This document shows positions 7,137 to 10,288 of a stretch of 10,288 bases of DNA, piece by piece. The stretch comes from Rhodospirillales bacterium (GTDB taxonomy: Bacteria; Pseudomonadota; Alphaproteobacteria; Rhodospirillales; JADHTD01). Both the position numbers and the translations under genes were made by a program. Under the pieces are notes generated by a model. The model had not been told where the DNA came from. It worked only from the letters and a program-made list of their open reading frames with translations, and searched no databases. The DNA lies in assembly GCA_016776525.1 (NCBI GenBank), contig JADHTD010000071.1, positions 1 to 10,288 on the forward strand, written 5' to 3'. Position 1 is the stretch's first letter. Every line of letters begins with the position of its first letter.

Positions 7137-7766
7137 ATGGACGAACCGCGCCCCGACAAAAGCCTGCGCCCGGCCCTGGAGGCCCTGGCTGCCGCCGATC
7201 CGGATATTGCCGCCGCCTTTGAGGTTTGCGGTTTGCCGCCCCGGCGCCACCGCCCGCAAGGTTATGCCGGGCTGATCCATATTATTGCCGCCCAGCAGGT
7301 CTCCGCCGCTGCCGCCCGCGCCATTATCGGCCGCCTCGATGCCGCCGCCGATCCGTTGACCCCGGAGACGTTCCTGGCCTTGAGCGAAGAGGCTTTGAAA
7401 GGGGTAGGCCTCAGCCGCAGCAAAATCGGCTATGCCCGCGGCCTGGCGGAAAACGTTCTGAGCGGCGCTCTTGACCTCGATGGCCTCGACAAGATGGATG
7501 ATGAGGCGGCCGTCCGGCACCTCTGTGCGGCCAAGGGGATCGGCCGCTGGTCGGCGGAAATCTATCTGCTGTTCGCGCTCAAAAGGCCGGACGTATGGCC
7601 GGCTGGCGATCTGGCCATCCGCCATGCGGTGAAGCGCCTGAAGCGGATGCGCAAGATGCCGGACGAGGAACGGGTCCGCAAGACGGCCAACAAGTGGCGG
7701 CCCTACCGCTCAGCCGCCGCCCGTTTCCTGTGGCATTACTACCACCATCCGGGGCTGGTGGATTAG
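7137..7766 (+). CDS. DNA-3-methyladenine glycosylase II (AlkA/Mag1-type, HhH-GPD family)
   Basis: This 209-residue base-excision repair enzyme should remove alkylated purines from DNA. The HhH-GPD fold is recognisable: GYAGLIHIIAAQQVS (42-56), LKGVGLSRSKIGYARGLAE (87-105), and the helix-hairpin-helix KGIGRWSAEIYLL (133-145), followed by WPAGDLAIR with D158 at the catalytic Asp position (Asp238 of E. coli AlkA). Unlike the 282-residue E. coli AlkA, it lacks the N-terminal domain and resembles the shorter yeast Mag1-type enzymes. The ribosome binding site is weak. It follows the COQ9 gene by 30 bases. Its stop is only eight bases from the stop of the convergent gene at 7775, with no terminator between. 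No ada gene is nearby, so adaptive-response control is not indicated. Confidence 0.9.
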   Translation: MDEPRPDKSLRPALEALAAADPDIAAAFEVCGLPPRRHRPQGYAGLIHIIAAQQVSAAAARAIIGRLDAAADPLTPETFLALSEEALKGVGLSRSKIGYARGLAENVLSGALDLDGLDKMDDEAAVRHLCAAKGIGRWSAEIYLLFALKRPDVWPAGDLAIRHAVKRLKRMRKMPDEERVRKTANKWRPYRSAAARFLWHYYHHPGLVD

Positions 7767-7774
7767 GGGGTAAC

Positions 7775-8482
7775 TTAAAACTCCGCCAGCAGCCGCCCGA
7801 ATCCCTGCACCTTGTCGTCGATGCCGTTGTCGCGCAGCGCCTGCCAGTAAGTGGCGGCATTGACGGTAATCACCGGCTTGCCGCGGTCGGCTTCCAGTTT
7901 TTCGTTGAGGCTGGAAGCCGAAAGCGCCCCGCCGACCTGGATCAGGGCATCGACATCGTCGCCGTCGACCTTGCGGAAAGCCTCAAAGATGACTTCTTCC
8001 GGGGCCTGCGGGATGTGCAGGGCGGACTCGAAATTCATGGCTTCGACGGAGGCGACGGTGAAATCGCGGTCTTCGAAAAATAATTTTGCATTTTCCGCTC
8101 CCTGCGGTTTGAAGGGGGTGACCAGGCCGATGCGTTTGGCGCCGACGGCTCTAAGGGCTGCCGGTCCCGCTTCCGAGGCCAGGGTCACCGGCACCCCGGC
8201 CCGCTGGCGCAGTTGGCTGTTGAAGTCGGCATGCTGTTCGGGAGTCCAGGGCCTTTGTTCCATGGTGTAGCCGTGGATTAAGGCATCGGGCCGGCAACTG
8301 CGGAGCCGTTCCGCCGTTTCCAGGATGGCTTCGGGAATCCTGTCGGGATCGGTGATATCGAAGCGCCCCGTCTGGTTGGTAACGCCGTCGGGGCGCATGG
8401 CGTCGAATTCCGGCTGCATGGTAGTATTCGGGCTCGGCACGATGAGGCCGAAAATTTTCCGGTAGCCTAAGCGGTCGGTCAT
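7775..8482 (-). CDS. Maleate isomerase / arylmalonate decarboxylase-like protein (Asp/Glu racemase superfamily), catalytic cysteines absent
   Basis: This 235-residue protein belongs to the Asp/Glu racemase superfamily, nearest to maleate cis-trans isomerases. It shows GLIVPSPNTTMQPEF (12-26, with N19 of the substrate-binding motif), a first-domain strand end DALIHGYTM (66-74), VGAKRIGLVTPF (113-123), a second-domain strand end DALIQVGGALSA (178-189), and GKPVITVNAATYWQALR (201-217). In known enzymes the two strand ends carry the catalytic Cys pair (GCTS and SCTNLR); here Y72 and G184 stand at those places. The only Cys is C63. The reaction is therefore uncertain: a binding protein, a decarboxylase-like activity, or a distinct subfamily. 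The start at 8482 is supported by AAGGGGGAAA upstream; an in-frame extension to 8539 lacks such support. It is a lone minus-strand gene, divergent from the CBS gene. Confidence 0.82.
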   Translation of the reverse strand: MTDRLGYRKIFGLIVPSPNTTMQPEFDAMRPDGVTNQTGRFDITDPDRIPEAILETAERLRSCRPDALIHGYTMEQRPWTPEQHADFNSQLRQRAGVPVTLASEAGPAALRAVGAKRIGLVTPFKPQGAENAKLFFEDRDFTVASVEAMNFESALHIPQAPEEVIFEAFRKVDGDDVDALIQVGGALSASSLNEKLEADRGKPVITVNAATYWQALRDNGIDDKVQGFGRLLAEF

Positions 8483-8779
8483 GGATGGTTTCCCCCTTGG
8501 TCTAGTCAGGCAGCACAATGCCGGTTTGTTGACTGCCAACTTAAGGTCCCTGGCCCGGAATGGCCATATCCGGCAGAGGGTTTAATAAAGGTCTTTTTTT
8601 GTGGAACAGACTTTTTTTGGACTCCCTTCACCCCAATATGGTTGAATATGGAAAACCCGGGGAGGAATTTCGGGATAACCTGTTGATTGACGGGGCCGTT
8701 TGCTAGGCCCGTTGCAACCGGTTTGTCCCGGTTTCTTTCTCCGCACCATTTTGTTAGGACCCGTTTGGGTTGGGAAGCC
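8483..8779. other. Divergent intergenic region with palindrome and paired T-tracts
   Basis: No gene was found in these 297 bases. They should hold the promoters of both the racemase-family gene (minus) and the CBS gene (plus). Visible structure: a near-perfect palindrome CCGGA-ATGGCCAT-a-TCCGG (8555-8573, one extra A); AT-rich TTTAATAAAGG (8581-8591); and CTTTTTTTG repeated exactly at 8593-8601 and 8611-8619. The four-pair stem GTCT/AGAC before the second T-tract is too short for a firm terminator call. No -35/-10 pair could be fixed. Confidence 0.4.
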
Positions 8780-9196
8780 ATGGAAACACCTGCGATCACC
8801 GTCAGCGATATCATCGAGGAAAAGGGCAATGCCGTGGTGACCACGGAGCCGGACACGACCATTGCCGAAGCGGCCCGGATCCTCAGTGAGAACCGGATCG
8901 GTCTTCTGGTTGTTTCCGACGACGTCAACACTCTGGCCGGCGTCATATCGGAACGCGATATCATCAAGGCCGTCTGGCAACATGGCGATAAGGTTGCCGG
9001 TATGCAGGTCAAGGATCTGATGACCCGGACGCTGGTCGGCTGCCGCCCGGAAACGCACCCGCAGGAAGTGCTGGACCTGATGCAGAAGAAAGGCTTCCGT
9101 CATATGCCGGTGCTGGGCGATGGCAAGGTTTTGGGGCTGGTCGGCGTCTCCGACCTTTACCGGCACCTGTTGAAATACGTTTCCTCGGAGCCCTGA
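8780..9196 (+). CDS. CBS-domain-pair protein
   Basis: This 138-residue stand-alone Bateman module consists of two CBS domains, about 10-65 and 77-133. Each ends with the usual signature: GVISERDIIK (54-63) and GLVGVSDLYRH (119-129). The inter-domain VKDLMTRTLVGCRPETHPQEVLDLM is typical. Such modules bind adenine nucleotides and sense energy state; small stand-alone ones act on partner enzymes, which cannot be named here. There is no membrane segment or catalytic domain. The start at 8780 places the first CBS domain correctly and has GGGTTGGGAAG just upstream. An in-frame extension to 8687 adds a sequence with no family similarity. No plus-strand terminator is seen after the stop. Confidence 0.9.
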   Translation: METPAITVSDIIEEKGNAVVTTEPDTTIAEAARILSENRIGLLVVSDDVNTLAGVISERDIIKAVWQHGDKVAGMQVKDLMTRTLVGCRPETHPQEVLDLMQKKGFRHMPVLGDGKVLGLVGVSDLYRHLLKYVSSEP

Positions 9197-9231
9197 ACGA
9201 ACACCTGCGGGCACGGCTTTTCTGGATTTGC

Positions 9232-9267
9232 AAAAAAAATGAGGCGCAGTTTTCACACTGCGCCTCA
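9232..9267 (-). terminator. Intrinsic terminator of the P460 cytochrome gene
   Basis: TGAGGCGCAGT (9240-9250) and ACTGCGCCTCA (9257-9267) form a perfect 11-pair stem with a six-base loop. On the minus strand it is followed by eight T (A 9232-9239 on plus). It lies 75 bases after the cytochrome stop. It faces the plus-strand CBS gene, and the T-tract is only on the minus strand. Confidence 0.93.
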
Positions 9268-9342
9268 GTATTGATGGCAGGAGGAGGGTCCTGCCGTCTG
9301 TATCGTGCGGCGGGGAAAGGGAACCCCTCCGCTTACGGGAAA

Positions 9343-9900
9343 TTAACGGTCGCGGGTAAACACCATATCGCCGCCCGGCGCACCCTTATGACAGGCGATG
9401 CAGCCTGCTTTGCCGCCTTTAACGACCTTGCCGGCCAATTGCATGCCGGCCGGGTTCTTGTCGAGCGACCCGTCGGCTTTGTACTTGGCCCAGAACCAGT
9501 CCTTGTCTTCCGGGTCATAACCTTTTTCCCGCTTGAACATGACGGTAACGGCCGCCAGATGCTTTTTCGGGTTGTCGACGACCTGTTCCGGGGTGACGCC
9601 TTTGGGGCCGTAGTTCTTCTTGACGATGACCAAGCCGGTGTGGCCGCCGACGGTGAGCATGGTGTCGATGGTTTCTAAAACGAAACCATGTGGCTCCATG
9701 CCTTCGTAAGGCGAAGTCATAAAGGCCTTAGCGCCGATCAACTTGGCGTCGCCCATCGCCGACCACAGCTTTTTGGCATAAGCGACGCTTTCCGGTCCCC
9801 CGGCGGGTTTTTTGTCGGCGGCCTGGGCGGTGAAGCCGATAGACATTACGGCAACAGCCAGGACGGCGGCAAAAGCCCCTATTTTCTTGAGGTTGAACAT
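9343..9900 (-). CDS. Exported cytochrome P460-family c-type cytochrome
   Basis: This 185-residue precursor has a clear signal peptide (MFNLKK, hydrophobic core, FTAQA-AD, about 27 residues) and a single haem c motif CIACH (167-171) close to the C-terminus, followed by KGAPGGDMVFTRDR. The layout of a beta-rich domain with C-terminal CxxCH, plus FVLETIDTMLTVGGHTG, VKKNYGPKGV and GYDPEDKDWFWAKYK, fits the cytochrome P460/cytochrome c'-beta family. Members oxidise hydroxylamine or bind NO in the periplasm; true P460 enzymes carry a Lys cross-linked to the haem. K94/K95 are nearby Lys, but which residue, if any, is equivalent cannot be decided by eye. The start at 9900 is chosen for the signal peptide and an AGGGAG ribosome binding site seven bases upstream; an in-frame extension to 9975 lacks both. 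It is a single-gene unit with its own terminator. Confidence 0.85.
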   Translation of the reverse strand: MFNLKKIGAFAAVLAVAVMSIGFTAQAADKKPAGGPESVAYAKKLWSAMGDAKLIGAKAFMTSPYEGMEPHGFVLETIDTMLTVGGHTGLVIVKKNYGPKGVTPEQVVDNPKKHLAAVTVMFKREKGYDPEDKDWFWAKYKADGSLDKNPAGMQLAGKVVKGGKAGCIACHKGAPGGDMVFTRDR

Positions 9901-9964
9901 GTAAAACTCCCTAAACCGAATGAGATATTGGATGCCTACACAGTGCTCAATCCCGGGGGCACAA

Positions 9965-9993
9965 TCCAATAACAAGCACTCACATGTGCGTGA
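9965..9993 (-). promoter_or_regulatory. Shared upstream element, copy A (before the P460 gene)
   Basis: Read on the minus strand, this begins TCACGCACATGTGAG and ends GTTATTGGA. It matches copy B (10194-10222) at 21 of 29 positions, including identical TCAC, GTGAG and TGGA blocks. TNCCGGG on the plus strand (9951-9957) also recurs at the same distance in copy B. The core TCAC-N6-GTGA is palindromic, as expected of a dimeric regulator site. It ends 64 bases before the P460 ATG. Downstream TTGAGC and TATCTC with a 17-base spacer are a weak promoter candidate. Confidence 0.5.
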
Positions 9994-10049
9994 ACGATTT
10001 TGGCCGCAAAAAGGCCTTTTCCAGGGCGTGCGGGTATCGCGACCGGCCC

Positions 10050-10080
10050 AAAAAAAGGGACGCGGCTTTAGCCGCGTCCC
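10050..10080 (-). terminator. Intrinsic terminator of a minus-strand non-coding transcript
   Basis: GGGACGCGGC (10057-10066) and GCCGCGTCCC (10071-10080) form a perfect ten-pair stem with loop TTTA. On the minus strand it is followed by seven T (A 10050-10056 on plus). It lies in the leader of the P460 gene, so it ends something transcribed from its right, where no convincing coding frame is seen. Confidence 0.92.
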
Positions 10081-10155
10081 GGTAATTTAAGACAGGTGGG
10101 GGAACCTGCCTGCCTCTTTGAGCTTGGGGGCTCAAACGCCGCAAAGGGAAGCGGC
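10050..10155 (-). ncRNA. Candidate small RNA with three C-rich-loop hairpins and a terminator
   Basis: Read on the minus strand from 10155 to the terminator there are three successive hairpins: GCCGC-TTCCCTTT-GCGGC (10155-10138); TTTGAGC-CCCCAA-GCTCAAA (10136-10117), seven perfect pairs; and AGGCAGGT-TCCCCC-ACCTGTCT (10111-10090), eight pairs with one G.T. A perfect ten-pair terminator with a T7 tail follows. All three loops are C-rich. No open frame with a ribosome binding site spans the stretch. The 5' end is not fixed; it probably lies between 10155 and about 10190. Loops of this kind are known from alphaproteobacterial small RNAs that bind Shine-Dalgarno regions, but this one matches no RNA family I can name. 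It does not look like 6S RNA, SRP RNA or tmRNA. Confidence 0.55.
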
Positions 10156-10193
10156 TAGGATTGTTAAAATGGTGACAGATTCCGGGCCGGCTC

Positions 10194-10222
10194 TCCAGTA
10201 ACGACTTCTCACGTGTCTGTGA
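10194..10222 (-). promoter_or_regulatory. Shared upstream element, copy B (before the candidate small RNA)
   Basis: On the minus strand this begins TCACAGACACGTGAG and ends GTTACTGGA, matching copy A at 21 of 29 positions. TTCCGGG on plus (10180-10186) corresponds to TCCCGGG near copy A at the same offset. It lies 39 bases before the first hairpin of the candidate RNA, a plausible promoter or operator distance. Confidence 0.5.
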
Positions 10223-10288
10223 GCCCGTAGGGGCCTGAAAAACCTTCGTAACCGGTTGTTATTCCGGTGTTTCCGGAACCGTTTGGTT
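10223..10288. other. Non-coding right edge with CCGG-centred palindromes
   Basis: No gene is called here. AACCGGTT (10250-10257), TTCCGG (10262-10267) and TTCCGGAA (10271-10278) lie within 30 bases. GTTTCCGGA (10269-10277) is also found in the pnt leader at 367-375. It may be the control region of a gene beyond the window. Confidence 0.3.

Noticed and set aside
6933..7625. Minus-strand frame of 230 codons across the COQ9 and glycosylase genes
   Set aside because: It spans the antisense of two well-supported plus-strand genes.
8594..8618. Two T7 tracts as tandem terminators
   Set aside because: Only a four-pair GTCT/AGAC stem precedes the second tract and no plus-strand gene ends upstream, so a terminator call is not supported.
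10009..10020. AAAAGGCCTTTT palindrome as a terminator
   Set aside because: The only stem ending at the T4 tract is GGCC/GGCC, four pairs, and there is no gene to terminate there.
10050..10190. 6S RNA, SRP RNA or tmRNA
   Set aside because: There is no long single rod with a central bubble, no SRP GGAAGCAG-type loop, and no tRNA-like end; the tandem-hairpin layout does not fit these families.
10132..10288. Minus-strand frame open from the right edge to a TGA at 10132-10134 (about 52 codons)
   Set aside because: The translation is Arg/His-rich with no GC third-position bias, and it runs through copy B of the shared element and the first hairpins. It more likely is chance, though a partial gene end cannot be fully excluded.

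Overview
The window reads as chromosomal DNA of a free-living alphaproteobacterium, most likely a Rhodospirillales-type organism. The GC content is high and coding third positions are GC-rich. The transhydrogenase is split into three genes (pntAA-pntAB-pntB) as in Rhodospirillum rubrum, a COQ9-family protein typical of alphaproteobacteria and mitochondria is present, and a KorB-type 2-oxoacid:ferredoxin oxidoreductase subunit runs off the left edge. No phage, insertion sequence, CRISPR array, tRNA or rRNA gene was seen. The placement is inferred from gene content, not from a database search.

Layout. 1-242: 3' end of korB, then a terminator. 243-515: leader of the pnt operon, with several TTCCGG palindromes and a strong hairpin. 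516-3523: pntAA, pntAB and pntB, tightly spaced and closed by a textbook terminator at 3553-3584. 3627-3910 (minus): rpsU (ribosomal protein S21) with its own terminator and an unusually structured leader, divergent from def (peptide deformylase, 4099-4683). 4944-5267: an exported cupredoxin. 5307-5363: an 18-codon mini-ORF that resembles the start of a chemoreceptor. 5461-6372: a response regulator with a histidine-kinase-type ATPase output domain. 6450-7106: COQ9-family protein. 7137-7766: AlkA-type DNA glycosylase. 7775-8482 (minus): a maleate isomerase/Asp-Glu racemase superfamily protein lacking both usual catalytic cysteines. 8780-9196: a two-CBS-domain protein. 9343-9900 (minus): an exported cytochrome P460-family c-type cytochrome with a terminator at 9232-9267. 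9901-10288: non-coding.

How the genes fit together. korB and pnt are both central redox genes (reduced ferredoxin; NADPH from the proton-motive force). rpsU and def act in protein synthesis and N-terminal processing. COQ9 supports ubiquinone synthesis. The cupredoxin and the P460 cytochrome are exported redox proteins. The rest are regulatory or repair genes and do not form one evident pathway.

The most noteworthy signal is at the right end. A minus-strand, non-coding stretch of about 105-140 nt carries three consecutive hairpins with C-rich loops followed by a perfect intrinsic terminator (10050-10080), which looks like an undescribed small RNA. It is preceded by a roughly 29-bp element (10194-10222) that recurs at 21 of 29 positions upstream of the P460 gene (9965-9993), suggesting that cytochrome and RNA share a regulator or promoter type.
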